Source: Ascarosepion bandense (lineage: Eukaryota; Mollusca; Cephalopoda; Sepiida; Sepiidae). From it: a stretch of DNA of 64,000 bases. Positions 21,394 through 33,090 of the stretch are shown here, in pieces (within the stretch, counting starts at the first letter, position 1; the number at the start of each line of letters is the position of its first letter). Location of the stretch: NCBI GenBank assembly GCA_037127315.1, contig JBBBDQ010000224.1, forward strand, positions 7,393,501 through 7,457,500, read 5' to 3'. Below the pieces are notes generated by a model. That model saw nothing but the letters and a program-made list of their open reading frames with translations. It searched no databases and had not been told where the DNA came from. The position numbers were made by a program, and so were the translations under genes.

Positions 21394-21574
21394 ATATGTG
21401 TGTGTATGTGTGTGCGCGCACGCTCGCGCGTTTAAACATACATGAGAGTGCTAATATGACTTCTTGTCCTGAACTACCTGCCAAAATTCAGATCAATTAT
21501 CAAACTACTTTTTTTTCTGTTTGCCTTAAAACAATTAAGTAATATCATTCTTTCTACTTATCTGTCAGTCTAAC

Positions 21575-21579
<5 letters not shown>

Positions 21580-21622
<43 letters not shown>
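21580..21622. repeat. (TA)n array
   Basis: About 21 TA units followed by a TG-rich stretch. Confidence 0.95.
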
Positions 21623-21626
<4 letters not shown>

Positions 21627-21815
21627 GTGTGTCTATGTGTCTATGTGTGTGTATGCGTATAAAATATGTCTTATAGAGAAATAAAAATTCTTTGACGCCC
21701 TAAAAGCTGTTAAAAATAATTTTAAATGTTTAATGCCTAAAAAGAAAACATAGCATACCACACGTAGTTCCTTAAAAATAAAATTTACTTGTCGAAAGTA
21801 TTTTATTAGTTTGTG

Positions 21816-21816
<1 letters not shown>

Positions 21817-21865
<49 letters not shown>
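21817..21865. repeat. (TA)n array
   Basis: About 24 TA units. Confidence 0.95.
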
Positions 21866-21867
<2 letters not shown>

Positions 21868-22054
21868 GTGATGCACGCAAAAAGATTTGTGTTTGACAGA
21901 TAAATTTACCAATATGGATTTTGAAGAGTGAATGCAATTCATCTAAACGAGTCCAGATGCATATTTTATTGCTTATCACTGTAAACTCTATTTTTAGGTT
22001 GCACACGTGTTTCAGTTGCTATACTTTTTTTTATATTTAAACAGTGTTAATATG

Positions 22055-22190
22055 TTAATAACAATTGGTCTAAATTGAGAAGTCCTACAGAAGAAAATCT
22101 TTACCTCTCCGAATAGATACAGTTTTGTTTCCTATCGGAGGGATAATTTTTCCTTAGTAGGACTTCTCAATTTAGGCCGATTGTTATTAA
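22055..22190. mobile_element. Foldback element with TTAA ends
   Basis: The outer arms (about 22055-22088 and 22157-22190) pair over about 34 bases with two transitions. The inner segments also pair imperfectly around CTCCGA/TCGGAG. The whole unit could fold into one long hairpin of about 136 bases. Each end carries TTAA. It has no coding capacity. Candidate MITE or foldback element, superfamily unknown. Confidence 0.75.
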
Positions 22191-22649
22191 TTTCTCAGTT
22201 CAAAATAAAAAAAGAAAAAAGGGATAGCAAATCAAATATTCGCTCGCACTTAGTAAGAAAAAAGTAATAAGAAATAATGTCGTATAAATCATTCCTAAAA
22301 TTATATATAAAAAACTTAGTATTAATGTGTTCTCATATGTAGGTATCGTGTTTAGTCTTTTTATATGCATCTAGCGCAGGCAGTAAATTTTGATGTCCTT
22401 TACACCACTTCTAGGTGTAATGATTTGCAATAAAAGCTTCCATAGCTCTTTATCTGGAGTTCAATCCCCGCTTTGTTCGCATCAAGTAATTTTTTTATGA
22501 GCTAGATTTTCTACGTACATAACAACTGTAACACTCACATATTTGACAAATCCAGGATGTATAAAAGAAGGATAAATCCTTCTTTGCGTATGTGAAAAGA
22601 CGTTAATTACTCCTTTTCATACCCTGGTCCTCATTCTTTTTCTCACATA
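22191..22649. other. AT-rich DNA, nothing recognised
   Basis: No feature recognised apart from a short (TA)n run (22648-22664) at the start of the next SINE. Confidence 0.45.
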
Positions 22650-23085
22650 TATATATATATATATCCAAGTGGCTAGAACGTTCACTTTTGGACCACTAAG
22701 CGAGGGTTCAAATCTAACTATGGCCGATTTATGAGGAAGATAACTTCTTGATGTTATCGGTCGGTGATACCAGCATGCAGTGTCTTTGGGAAGTGCCTAA
22801 AAATCATACCTCGAGTTGACTCAAGCCTTTTGAGTGAAAGTCGATGGTTGTGCAAGCTTGAAGTCACATCATGTTTGAGCATCCTGATCCTTTTCTGATT
22901 GATGTTCACGTAGGAGAACGTGCTCTCACCCAGAAACTGTATCTAAGTTCCGCTCAGCATAATTACAGTATAAACCACAGATGGCCTCTTTGGGTGTTGA
23001 GCAAACACGCTTAAGCAAGTGTATGCAATGGTATTAACTCGCCATCCTTACAGGCATCCCCGGATACGAATGGCTAACCATATAT
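22650..23085 (+). mobile_element. Long tRNA-derived SINE, copy 1
   Basis: The head carries GTGGCTAGAACGTTC (A-box-like) and GAGGGTTCAAATCT (B box) about 35 bases apart, as in a tRNA. The body shares landmarks with the copy at 45010: GATGTTATCGGT, GTTGACTCAAGCC-TTGAGTGAAA, TTTGAGC, AAACTGTA, GCTCAGCA, GATACGAAT-GCCTAACC-like end. Both are about 420-435 bases and lack ORFs. Head origin is clear; the source of the body is unknown. Confidence 0.75.
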
Positions 23086-24172
23086 ATAATATTTTGTCTC
23101 AGGTAACTTTGGTCATTTTCTGCTTCACTTTATTTTCTTCTTTTTTCAGTTACCCATTTGGTCGCTGATAAGTTGGGGGTTTTGATTCCTGAACTAAATA
23201 TTGATATGTTTCTACTCAAGCAATGATCAAAATTAGAAATGTATTAATCTCAGTATAAGCACATTTCAGTTTATTATTTTCCGCAAATATGGTATTAATA
23301 ATAATTATTTTGAATCCAACCAAAATACTTGGGCCTTCTATTATATTTTAGAGCAACATTGAACCCTTTGAGCTAAATGTGCTGTTTTTATGGCTTTAAG
23401 AAAACAAACTTTTATTCAATGTAAACGAGGATTTATATGCACAAATAATCCCTCTGGACCCATAGATACAAAACGTATAAACTCTGCCCTAAAATATTCT
23501 ATTTATTCAACTTCTAAGATTTTAATTTTATGTTTAAGATTTAGTTTAAATTAAACTAAATTATTTCTAAAAGCAATACTGTATATCTTATTGGTAAAGG
23601 AAATGCTGCACTTTTATCACTAGTTGAATCGTGTGACTGATGGACATGGGTATTATTAAAGACATATTAAAATATGAATTTGTGACTTACGGACGCGGTT
23701 TTTATTATAGATTGAGATTCGGACGGACAGGCGCAGCTTTTATTATATTATAGATTAAGCAATATTTTATTCTATATTTAGGGTTAAAAGTTTCAAAATT
23801 ATTTTTAGTTTAAAAAAATTATGCACCGTATACAGTTTGAACGCCCATATTTTCACATTTTAATCAGAAGTACATTGTTTTTAAAATTGAATAAGTTGAA
23901 AAAATAATGGAAAAATGTTTCATGATTCATTTCTTACATAATATTTGAGAAAATAAAAATAAATAAAAAAGTGCTTTGAAATTAAATATCTAATCAAAAA
24001 AGTAAAAGGTGGCAAATATGCCTTTAAATATTGGCAAGTCCTTCTGCCTTGGAAGATTTTCTAACGCTTTTTTTTCAGCATTTTTTTAAAAACCTGCAAA
24101 GACTCGGAATAGTTTTAAAACATCACTGACATCTTTAACGGATTGATATATACTTCTATGTCGAATGTGTCG
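23086..24172. other. AT-rich DNA, nothing recognised
   Basis: About 1.1 kb of plain AT-rich sequence. Two similar short blocks (TTTTTATTATAGATTGAG-like) near 23700-23760 are the only internal similarity noticed. Confidence 0.45.
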
Positions 24173-24245
24173 GTAGCGTAGTGATTAGCACAGAATTCAA
24201 ATTCCTCTTGTTGATATTACGTTCGGATTTCATACAAATTTCAGT
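24173..24245 (+). repeat. tRNA-like SINE head remnant
   Basis: GGTAGCGTAGTGATTAGCAC is a good A-box-type tRNA 5' region, followed about 40 bases later by GTTCGGATTTC, a degenerate B box. There is no acceptor stem, so this is a pseudo-tRNA or SINE head. Confidence 0.5.
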
Positions 24246-24618
24246 GGAAAATTTTATAGGTCATTGTAGAAAACATAAAAATCATACACGCCTAAAAACA
24301 AAATGCCAGCCGTTAGCACCATCACCAACGACAACGGCTTTTCTATAATGGATATGTTTGCAAATTCAAAACATATTTAAGTATCAGCAAAGCATAAACC
24401 ATTTGAAATAGAACAATCAAAAGCTCTTAAAATATTTAAGAACTTAGGCGAAAGGGCTTGGAACGAATGAGCAATCATTGGAACAATTTCTACATAATCT
24501 ATATACCAAAAAATAAATCACCTGTTCTCTCATAAGACAAACCACTCAAAATTTTAACTGAAGTATTTTGTTAGTAATTTTTATGCGTAAAGACATATTA
24601 TAGAAAGATTGCTGCCAA

Positions 24619-24621
<3 letters not shown>
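24246..24621. other. AT-rich DNA, nothing recognised
   Basis: No feature recognised. Confidence 0.45.

Positions 24622-24671
<50 letters not shown>
24622..24671. repeat. (TA)n array
   Basis: About 25 TA units, ending at the second CGAGGGGAGGG copy. Confidence 0.95.
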
Positions 24672-24672
<1 letters not shown>

Positions 24673-24710
24673 GAGGGGAGGGTTGTTCCCTTAAAAGGTA
24701 AAAGTTTTCA
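24672..24710 (+). mobile_element. Orphan element end, copy 2
   Basis: Identical over 39 bases to 18189-18227, including the (TA)n on its left. The sequences diverge at once on the right. Confidence 0.5.
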
Positions 24711-25153
24711 ATATCCGGGCTGTAAATATAAGCAATGCTCAACAATGCATGATAATAGTATGTTACAAGATAGAACTAGATATTAGAACTGAATCAATTG
24801 CCATTCGGCGTTGAACTGTGGTCACCCTGCTTATATATATACGGAGAAACGTATGATTTATTTTTCTGCCAAATAAAGAATAATTATGAAGAATAATTAT
24901 AAAAGTAATTTTCCCATAGGTTCATCGAAATATAATATTTGAACACTGTGTTGATGGACGACCCATTTCCCAGACATTAGTATTTCAATCATCAGAATAT
25001 TAATTTTGGGCAATTGGTCGATCTAGGAACTTTTCAGAACTTCTTTAATATAAGCAAGTTTTTAATAATTGGTAGTCCAGGTACCTCTTATTCAAGCAGC
25101 TATTCAGTCTTGCACTCACAAACATCCTTTATTTTTGTTTTTAATCTCTCCCC

Positions 25154-25199
<46 letters not shown>

Positions 25200-26121
25200 A
25201 AATATAACACCAATTAATGTAACCACTAACTATTAGTGTAGTAGTTGATGTTTACAAAATCTATTTGCGGATCGATCTCTGTTTTCAAAGCGATTATTTT
25301 ACGTTTGCCATCCTTGGTGGGGGATGGCTTCAGTAAATATTACGGTAAAAAATATATAAATATATTTGATGCATCAAAAGCAATTAAATATATTTTTACA
25401 GATGAAAAAAAATTTACTTGATCTTAAATCAATCAAACACTTATATATAAGATAGGGTGTGGTAGCGAAAAGTTCCCGACTCGATTTAGATGTATTATAA
25501 AACTTTTGAAAACAATGTTAAAGAAAAAAGACGAAACCAAATTTCGCAAGTCTGTGTAAAAAGTTTTTTTTCTGGCTAACGAAAAATGAATGACTCCCAA
25601 AAAAAAGTGTGAAAATAAAACAAATGAACTTTCTGACCTGCTCACCGACCACTTATCTATACATACACAGTATTTTCGGCCGTGAGAAAGACAGCCGGAT
25701 GTCGATATGTAAAGTTATAAATTTACGAGAGTCAACTTTGGACTCAAAACTCGTGTAGCTACACATATAACATTATGGAAACTTAATATATTGTACAAAA
25801 AACAAGTAATAATAATAATAATGACAATAAACTACACTTTAAACAAAACGTTCACGGCTTCTAGCACCTTTTACCAATTTCTCTCATGAGAACAACTTCG
25901 CTTGCTGTTTTCAATATATATATATAATCATTGTTTTAAAGTATGCTATATTCATGGGTAAAAGTACTCAATCAGGGCTAGAGCATTATGTAAGTTAAAA
26001 CCGAGTGATGGCACAGTTTTCTGTTCGAACACAATCTTCAATCCACGTTATGAAGATTGTGCTTAAGCATGAAATACTATCACCTCTGCTGACCACAGTG
26101 TTCTCTCTTACACGCACACAT

Positions 26122-26122
<1 letters not shown>
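24711..26122. other. AT-rich DNA with one TC tract
   Basis: Apart from the (TC)n tract at 25156-25198, nothing is recognised. Short open frames have no motif. Confidence 0.45.
25156..25198. repeat. (TC)n array
   Basis: About 18 TC units with a TTTC interruption near the right end. Confidence 0.95.
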
Positions 26123-26173
<51 letters not shown>

Positions 26174-26237
26174 TGTGTCTGTGTCTCTGTGTGTGTGTGA
26201 GTGTGTGTGTGTGTGCGCGTTCGTGCGTGCGTGTGGG
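26123..26237. repeat. (TA)n then (TG)n compound array
   Basis: Eight TA units, then TG units with TCTG, GAG and GCGC interruptions. Long Cys/Val frames here are translation of the repeat. Confidence 0.95.
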
Positions 26238-27107
26238 TGAAAGCTTTCGTCGTTTTCGACATTCTATGTCCTAACAACATGTTGCGGCTTTAATGTTCAT
26301 CTTGTGTTTGTTCCTTCGATGACATAAGCGCAACCCGAAAAACTCACAGAATTCGACACATAGGTCAAGAAACAGCACCTCTTGCTAAGGCTTCAGGAGT
26401 GTTACAGCGGTGTTTCGTTTTCTCCCTCGTAATATGGAGATGTTTAATGCGAGTCTAATCTAAAGTTGTTATTCTCTTTTTAAACATACTCCTTCACATA
26501 ATCACATGCCACTTCCTCCAAAGGTGTCATAGAGACACCGACAGAGTTTAAGTTTTGCTTGATTTTATCCATTATAGCTCATTAGTGTTTCCTCTACCCT
26601 CTGTGAACGGTCACACAGGATTTTCTCTGTTCTTTTATCCTTCATGCACACAACATCGAAACAGTGATTGCATTTTAATGTATATGCCTCCGATTTCACA
26701 CTTTGTAAATAGAATCATTTTAGATCATTTATTTTCCAGGTTATAAACACAGGTTGATATATTCTATAAGCGATGTTTTCGTAAAAACTTGTGAGAGTTC
26801 GAATTTGAAGGCATACAGAAAGTTTTTATGCACATTCTTTGGAAATATTATGCAGTGCTTTCCTATTGCTTTTTTATGAATTTGCATTTGTTCCTGAATG
26901 ACTGACATCAAAGTGTTCATAGCCGAACCTGTCTTGTTTTTACCAATAGCTGAATCAAACAAGAGATTAATTCAGGACACTACCAGGGGTATTTGTGCGA
27001 AAGTAAACGTAACAGTAATTTGAACTGGGCTCGCTAATTTCACTTTCCGCTCTGATAACGGCTACACGACTCCCACAGCAAGTAAACCATACATTTGCAT
27101 GCGAATT
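26238..27107. other. Unclassified DNA, weak repeat traces
   Basis: It is slightly less AT-rich at 26280-26460, without a readable protein. A partial family R-like block (GGTATTTGTGCGAAAGT) lies at about 26985. Confidence 0.35.
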
Positions 27108-27294
27108 TTTTTTTATCATTTCACCACAAGCAAGGCATTCCACTGCCACTATTGCGCAAGGGGTTACATAGGGGAAGGTGATTAGAAAGAGTGGTCAAAT
27201 ATAGGAAATGTCAGAAGGAGGGTGATAGACGGGTAGGGATACAGAGGATAAGGTTTGGGTAGGTGGGGAGTGTGTTTGAGAGAATGGAAGCGAG
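27108..27294 (-). mobile_element. LINE 3' untranslated region
   Basis: It directly follows the LINE stop codon. Blocks CCCTATGTAACCCCTTGCGC and GCCTTGCTTGTGGTGAAAT (minus strand) recur at 29750-29905 and 41365-41480, so this 3' UTR marks other truncated copies. Confidence 0.7.
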
Positions 27295-27852
27295 TTAGTG
27301 TGTTAGGATGTGTCTATTGACCTTACATTTAAATTCCTGGAGATTGTAGCTGTCGGGGAAGCAATTATATGGAAAGGAATTCCACGGGCGGGAGGTGCAA
27401 GAAAAGAAGCTGTTAGAGTAGAAATTCCGGTTACATTTTATCTGTTTCAGTGTAAAAGTGTGGGGCCTAGTTGCTAATCTAGTATTTCGTGCAAATTCAT
27501 ACCTAGGGGGCACCAGTGATCTAAGTTCATTGGAGCAGAAATCGTGAAAGTATTTATAGAAGAGGCACAGAGAAACCACATCACGCCGTTGAGAGAGTGA
27601 CTGCAGCCGGGCTGCAAAGTCGGTATCGATCACATTACAGATTCTCCGTTGTATTTTGTCAAGAACCCCGAGGAGAATAGCAGGGACACCCAACCAGATG
27701 TGGCAGCAGTATCCAATACACGGACGGATGGTAGATTTATATATGTGCAGGATGGACTCAGACGGAAAAAAAACTTCCTGGCCCTGCACAGAAAACTGAC
27801 TTTCATCGCAGCGAATTTAGCAATGGATTCTATATAGTCATTCCATTTCTAA
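27295..27852 (-). pseudogene. CR1/jockey-like LINE, RT C-terminal domain
   Basis: This is the best-preserved copy of the main LINE in the window. The minus strand is open for 165 codons from 27789 to the TAA at 27295-27297. Landmarks are SESILHIYKSTIRPCIGYCC, LLGVLDKIQRRICNVID, LQSLSQRRDVVSLCLFYKYF, VPPRYEFARNTRLA, RPWNSFPYNCFPDSYNLQ and FKCKVNRHILTH. Further 5' coding (KWNDYIESIAKFAAMKV) lies in the next frame, with the frameshift at an eight-T run at 27767-27774. This is the thumb and tail of a non-LTR reverse transcriptase. Polymerase and endonuclease domains are absent through 5' truncation. Confidence 0.87.
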
Positions 27853-28186
27853 GTTATAAAAGTCAAGCTTAAGATTTTTTAGAGAGTAAACGTCTAGTGA
27901 CATCACAATTAGATAACTTACTTTCTAAAGAAAGCGTTACATGTTTAAATGTATGAGCATTATGTTCCATATTGAAGTCACTTATATAATGTTGATCACG
28001 AAACAAAAAAGGTGAGAAAACAAGTTGTTATTGTTCATTGCATTTTGAGTAATTTTCATTTCCCCCATCTTTCGAGCAATGGCTGCAATGTTTTCTTTTA
28101 TAAAGAAAGGATGACACTGAATTGCGTGGAAAACAAAGAGATTGGTGGAGACAATGATTTTCAACCAGTTGACAGCTTGTGTGGGG
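27853..28186. other. AT-rich DNA, nothing recognised
   Basis: No feature recognised. Confidence 0.45.
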
Positions 28187-28188
28187 GA

Positions 28189-28253
<65 letters not shown>

Positions 28254-28256
28254 AAC
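28187..28256. repeat. (GATA)n then (GAAA)n
   Basis: About eight GATA units pass directly into about eight GAAA units. Confidence 0.97.
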
Positions 28257-28375
28257 ATGGATAGACAGGTATTTTATATTTTTCGTGTATACCTGTATTT
28301 TAGCACAAGTGGCGTTTCTTTTAAACAATATTTATTTCGGCCTGCTTACTCGAGAAAATTTCATAAAAAACTGTG

Positions 28376-28440
28376 CCTGCCCGCAGGATTCGGACCTGCA
28401 TCTCCCCTTTGCAGTCGTGCTTTTTAGCGTCACAATAAAA
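28376..28440 (-). repeat. tRNA-derived pseudogene or SINE head
   Basis: On the minus strand GCAGG and CCTGC enclose TCCGAAT, a proper T-arm with a B box, followed by GGGCAGGCA as a 3' acceptor-like strand. A degenerate A box lies about 40 bases upstream. No matching 5' acceptor strand is present. Confidence 0.5.
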
Positions 28441-29564
28441 CAAAGTTCATTTTTGCCTTAAAGTACGCTCATACGCCCAGATAATATCTTGAAAAACATA
28501 TCAGCTCAGTCTTGTATGCGAAACGTAACCAAAGAAATTTCTAAATAATTAATGGATTTATTTTCTAATCAGACATATTTTATTACTTATATTTTAGAAA
28601 TATCCGTATTTAAGTAGACGCCTCGTTTATTTCAAACAGTGTGTTGTCTACCAGCCTGTGTAATATTCGTACAAATATATTGTTGAAATAAGCTTTCGAT
28701 GTTTCACTGTATTTTTATTTAAAAACGAATACTTTGTGTATTTTGCATTTAAATGTATAGATTACGACACATTACACTGATCTGTTTTTCTTTTACCTCA
28801 GTAGTCTGAAATAAGTCTGATTCCAAATTTGCTATTTTTTACAGATCTAGATTATATCTTTCTTCTTGCTGTATTTTTACTTCATTCCTTTCGCCAAAAC
28901 TGTATCGTTACTCTTCAGTATTGCAGATTTATTAAAAGATAAAACACGAGAATTCCAAGTGTTAATATATGACAACATTTTCTTGATGTTTTAGTTCGTG
29001 ACACGGTAAATCACAGCCGATTTACCACAAATCGTTATCAGGTCGGCGATATTTATTCTGTGAATAAAGCCAGCTCAGCATAGTAAATTCCAAAGATATG
29101 TTCTTCCACGTTTCTTAATTTTTCAAGTAATCCCCTATGTAATTTTTAAATCATAAACAAGTTAACAACGTATTTAATTATATTTATTTGTTAAAATAAG
29201 TTTCATTATCAATCACCATTTGTTAAAGTTTCGCAAACTTTATGACATAATTTTTGTAAAATACTTTAAAGTTTGGAAGTAAAATTATGTAGACTGATTT
29301 CTATCTCTGTGTTTTAAGAGCTAAATCATCAAGCTGGTTTTATAAACTTCAGAATAAGAGATAACAAAGTAATAAAAGATAATGAGATAAAGAGATAATG
29401 AGAGTATGGATGTTCTGTGATTTTTTTCCCAGAGGTGTACTTTGCTATATGGAGCGGATCACTATAGTTATTGAATGCTACACCTACGCGGTCCCCTTCT
29501 AGTGAGTCATCCTCACATGCATAATCTCAACGACTCTTTTAATCGTCGTGGGCTAAATTTTCTC
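28441..29564. other. AT-rich DNA, nothing recognised
   Basis: About 1.1 kb without recognisable coding, RNA or repeat boundaries. Confidence 0.45.
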
Positions 29565-29645
29565 CCACGTTTGTAGGGTTAGTATATGCGGTTGAAATGA
29601 TAGTAACAACAACGATGAGGACATTAGCCTAAATAAATAATGTAA
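29565..29645 (+). mobile_element. Penelope-like terminal fragment
   Basis: GCGGTTGAAATGATAGTAAC, AACAACGATGAGGACATTAG and AATAATGTAAAT match the fragment at 10851 and the end of the Penelope-like element at 44250-44345. Confidence 0.5.
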
Positions 29646-29749
29646 ATTTAATAGAAAACAAGAAACTCATGTTTTATCATATTTTAGTAATGAGTTGGGT
29701 TAAGAACTTTTTGCCACCCTCTCCTGTTTTACTACCTGACCCACGAGCT

Positions 29750-29905
29750 GATTTTGATTTTTTTATAATCATTTCACCCTAAAGAAGGCAGGATCGTCAC
29801 TGGTGCTGAAGAGGTTACAGTGATTAAAAAAAGGGGAACAGGGAATGTCTAAGAAAAGGCAAGAGGTGGATGAGGTTTAGGGATGTAGGAAATAAAAATA
29901 AGTGA
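29750..29905 (-). mobile_element. LINE 3' end remnant
   Basis: ATCATTTCACCCTAAAGAAG, CACTGGTGC and the following GGGGAACAGGGAATGTCTAA parallel 27108-27260 in the same orientation. Only the 3' UTR is retained. Confidence 0.55.
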
Positions 29906-31367
29906 TGCTGTTATCCAGCATCCTGTATAGCTATCAAGTAGTCAAATTTAAACCTGATAGCTTTTCTTTACTGAACAACTATTTTTATATGTTATACTTT
30001 AATAGTTTCCGTCTAGCTCAGTGTCCTGTGTGTCATTTTATTTTCATTCGCTTAATTTCCGATTGTTTTTTATGCTACATCCATTCTATAAAGTTCGGTG
30101 GTTCCACTTTTTCATTTCACACTATTTAAGCCTTCTTTATAGGTGTAGCTCGTCCTGTATATTTATTTCCTGGTACAAATATATGCAAATATCACAGAAA
30201 CTGGGCCGCGAAATGAAAACAATTTCTCTTTTAAAGATTACAGAATACGAGAGAAATATAAAAAACGGTAGTAGAACACAAACATTGTGACTATAGTATC
30301 CAAGATATTGACCAATTCATTGTCCGTCACATACTGTGTGTGAATCTGCATCTGCATTTATAATGTATATCCGTATATTGTTGGATTAGTGAGTGGTATA
30401 AATATGTTTGTGCAATTTGATGTACACACATCCTCACAATTTGACTTGATTTAAAGTAAAAGATTGGAATAATATGTTTCCCCATCACTTGGTTCGGGCT
30501 GAACTGGGCAATAAAATCAAATCTGAGGGCAAGAGTTTGTAATATTTTAAACCCTAATATAATTACAAGATTTTATTGAACTTTTCTAAAATTATTCGGT
30601 AATAAACTGAATTATTTAACAAGATTAATTAAGTAAAAAATAAGATACATATGTCAATGATTTAAACTATATATGAGTAGACGCAAACGTACAAAAACAA
30701 ATTTGAATCAAAATGAAATGTGCCTCGAGGTAAGAGGAAAAGAGCGTGGCCTCTTTTGAAGTCATTTTTTAACTATTCAGTATTTAAACTGAATATTTTT
30801 ATAATAAATCTAGTAATTTAAACGAACAAAGTTTGGTCATGTTTCAACTAATATTGCACTAGTTAATAATACAACATTTACATTCTCTGATAGTGTTTTT
30901 AACTTCGTTTAGTTCACGAGCCGATTGACATCTGTATTCCGAAGTTAATTTGAGATTTCTCTGATTTACGTTTACTAGATTGTTCAACAAAGTCTATTTT
31001 TCTAATAGAAACCAATGTTAATTTATCTCATGAAGTAAAAGAGAAGAAAAAGATAAGTAACCAAAGAGAAAGTGGTAGGAGAATAAGTTGAATGTTGACG
31101 ATAAAAAAGGAGAGGTAAGTAAAGAAAAGGAGGTAAACATTAACGGAAAAAATTAAAGAGTTTTGTTGTTGTTGCTGTTGCTGTTGTTGTTTTTCAATCG
31201 TTCTATCCCAAGCAAAGTGATAATGCTACTAGAACACAAGATTTTACAGGAAGTAAAAGAACTTCAGTGAAGATGATTGAGGAAAAAACTATTGACTTGT
31301 GACAAAAGTGATGACTGATTTCAGAAACAAATTTATTCTTGAAAAACTAACTGTAGAAATGTTGAAA
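29906..31367. other. AT-rich DNA, nothing recognised
   Basis: About 1.5 kb with one short (GTT)n-like tract at 31160-31190. Open frames at 29902-30290 lack motifs. Confidence 0.45.
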
Positions 31368-32541
31368 TTAGTCAAAATACGAGCCTTGAGCATCTATGCA
31401 CGTCTACCATCGATAGACAAGATTATGTATTTCTCGTTGATAAAAAGTTATTAGCTGTGATGCCAAAAAATTTTAGAAAGTTGATTCTATCTTTGGTTTG
31501 AGCCTGAAAATTTTACCATTTAAAAACGTGCTTAAGTGCTTAAAAATGTTAATTAGTGGATAAAAGATCAGAAGACTATGGAAGATGTGATAAACTATCG
31601 TATCCGAAGTCTGTGAGTTTTTGCAACATCATTCTTGCAACATGTGTTCGCACATTATCGTGGAGCAGAATTGGACCACATCGATTTACCAACGATTTTT
31701 GAAGGCGTGTATGCTTTTCAGCAAATTGATTGCAGTAAGACTCTGATTTGATTGGCTTCTAGAAAACTGTAGTGGATAATACCAATTGCAGACCATCAGA
31801 GAGTCACCATAATTTTTTGCTGATGCAACTTTGGCTTTGAATATGCTTGAGGGACTAATCACGATCATGTCTTTGACCTGATCGTTTACGGTTATCATAA
31901 AAGATCCACTTTCCATCACGGTCAGGAAAGAGATTATTGATGTTACAGAGAAAAGGCGTCGAGCACACTTCAAAACGCTTATGTTTAAATTTTTATTGAG
32001 ATCATGAGGAAGCCATTTATCAAGCTTTTTTCATCTTGCTTATATTCTGCAAATTGCGTGACTGTTGCAGGGCTGACACCAAGCGTCTGAATCATTTGTT
32101 CTGTAAATTTGTTGTGGGTTTTACTCAACAATACTTGCAATCGCTCGTTGTCAAAACTGCATCTCCATTCTCTACCTTCTTCATATTCAAAGCCCTCATC
32201 ACTAATTCTGAATTTATGGAACCACCTTTGTACTGTTCGAACATTTGTGGGATCATATCCCCGTGCTCTGGTTATATTAGCAGAAGTTTAGGTGGCACTG
32301 TACCGAAGTGTGAACGCATGCAAGAAAAGTAAACAAAGATCATATATATTGTCATGTTCATAATTAAGTGCTTCTATGCTTCAAGAGTATTCCTGTCTGA
32401 AAATGAGTTAACAATTATTAAAGAGCACACATTAATTATTATGTATAACAAAATTCACCTAAGATATACTACGAAAACTATGTTAAAATAGCTTTTCAAA
32501 ATGTAATACTTCGAGCGGCCATTATTTTTGTAACAACCTAA
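31368..32541 (-). pseudogene. Mariner (DD34D, SETMAR-like) pseudogene
   Basis: The 5' terminal repeat lies at about 32513-32541 (minus strand TTAGGTTGTTACAAAAATAA). N-terminal helix-turn-helix pieces RTVQRWFHKFRISDEGF and QTLGVSPATVTQ follow, then KLDKWLPHDLN. The first catalytic motif is DRDGKWIFYDNRKRSGQ, with Asp kept and the usual Glu changed to Gly. Next are PKLHQQKIMVT, GIIHYSFLEANQ and the second motif ILLHDNVRTHVA. The third motif reads SSDLLSTN then stop, so the third Asp is Asn. The frame ends at GSYFD with a stop at 31368-31370. At least four frameshifts and several stops are needed to read it. Near full length but dead. Confidence 0.9.
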
Positions 32542-32574
32542 TGAAAAGGAACAGTGTTCAAAATGACAAACGAT

Positions 32575-32830
32575 GGTAATTGATGTTGCATTTAAAATTT
32601 TGAAGATTGTAGGTATCAGGGAAGCAAAAAATCGAAAGGAGCTCTCACAGGCGAGAAGTAAGAGAAAAACTGTTAGATTAGAATTTGCGGTATCATCAAC
32701 CTAGTTCAACAATTAAACGGTGAGACCTTGTTGGTAATTTGGTAGCACGCTTAAATTCATGTAAAAAAAAACTCATCAAAACAATTGCCGTTCAAATAAT
32801 TGTAGAAAAGAAGAAAGAAAGCCACGCAGC
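32575..32830 (-). pseudogene. CR1/jockey-like LINE C-terminal fragment
   Basis: At DNA level it follows 27316-27600 (GATTGTAGGTATCAGGGAAGC, AGAAAAACTGTTAGATTAGAA, TTGTTGGTAATTTGGTAGC). On the minus strand CVAFFLLFYNYLNGNCFDE corresponds to VSLCLFYKYFHDFCSNE. Strongly decayed. Confidence 0.65.
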
Positions 32831-32884
32831 GATCGATTAGAATACAGACCCTTATGTAATGCATGGCGCAAATATATGACACAC

Positions 32885-33090
32885 ATTTCTTAAAGAAAAA
32901 AGAAAACAAAACAAAAAAGAAGAAAAGAGAAAAAGAGAAAAAGGAAAAAAGGAAAAGAGAAAAATGAAAAAGGAGAAAAAAGAGAGAAAACAAGAGAAAA
33001 AAGAGAGAAAACAAGAGAAAAAAGCCAAACAGGAGGAGAAAAAGAGGAAAAGAGAAAAAAGAGAAAAAAGGAGTCCTGAAAATAAAAAAA
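32885..33090 (+). repeat. Purine tract with 21-bp tandem unit
   Basis: Almost only A and G on the plus strand. Near the middle, AAAAAAGAGAGAAAACAAGA is tandemly repeated. Long Phe/Leu/Ser frames on the minus strand are translation of this tract. Confidence 0.85.

Noticed and set aside
28376..28440. Functional tRNA gene on the minus strand
   Set aside because: The T-arm is good, but there is no matching 5' acceptor strand and the D-arm is degenerate. Called as a tRNA-derived remnant instead.
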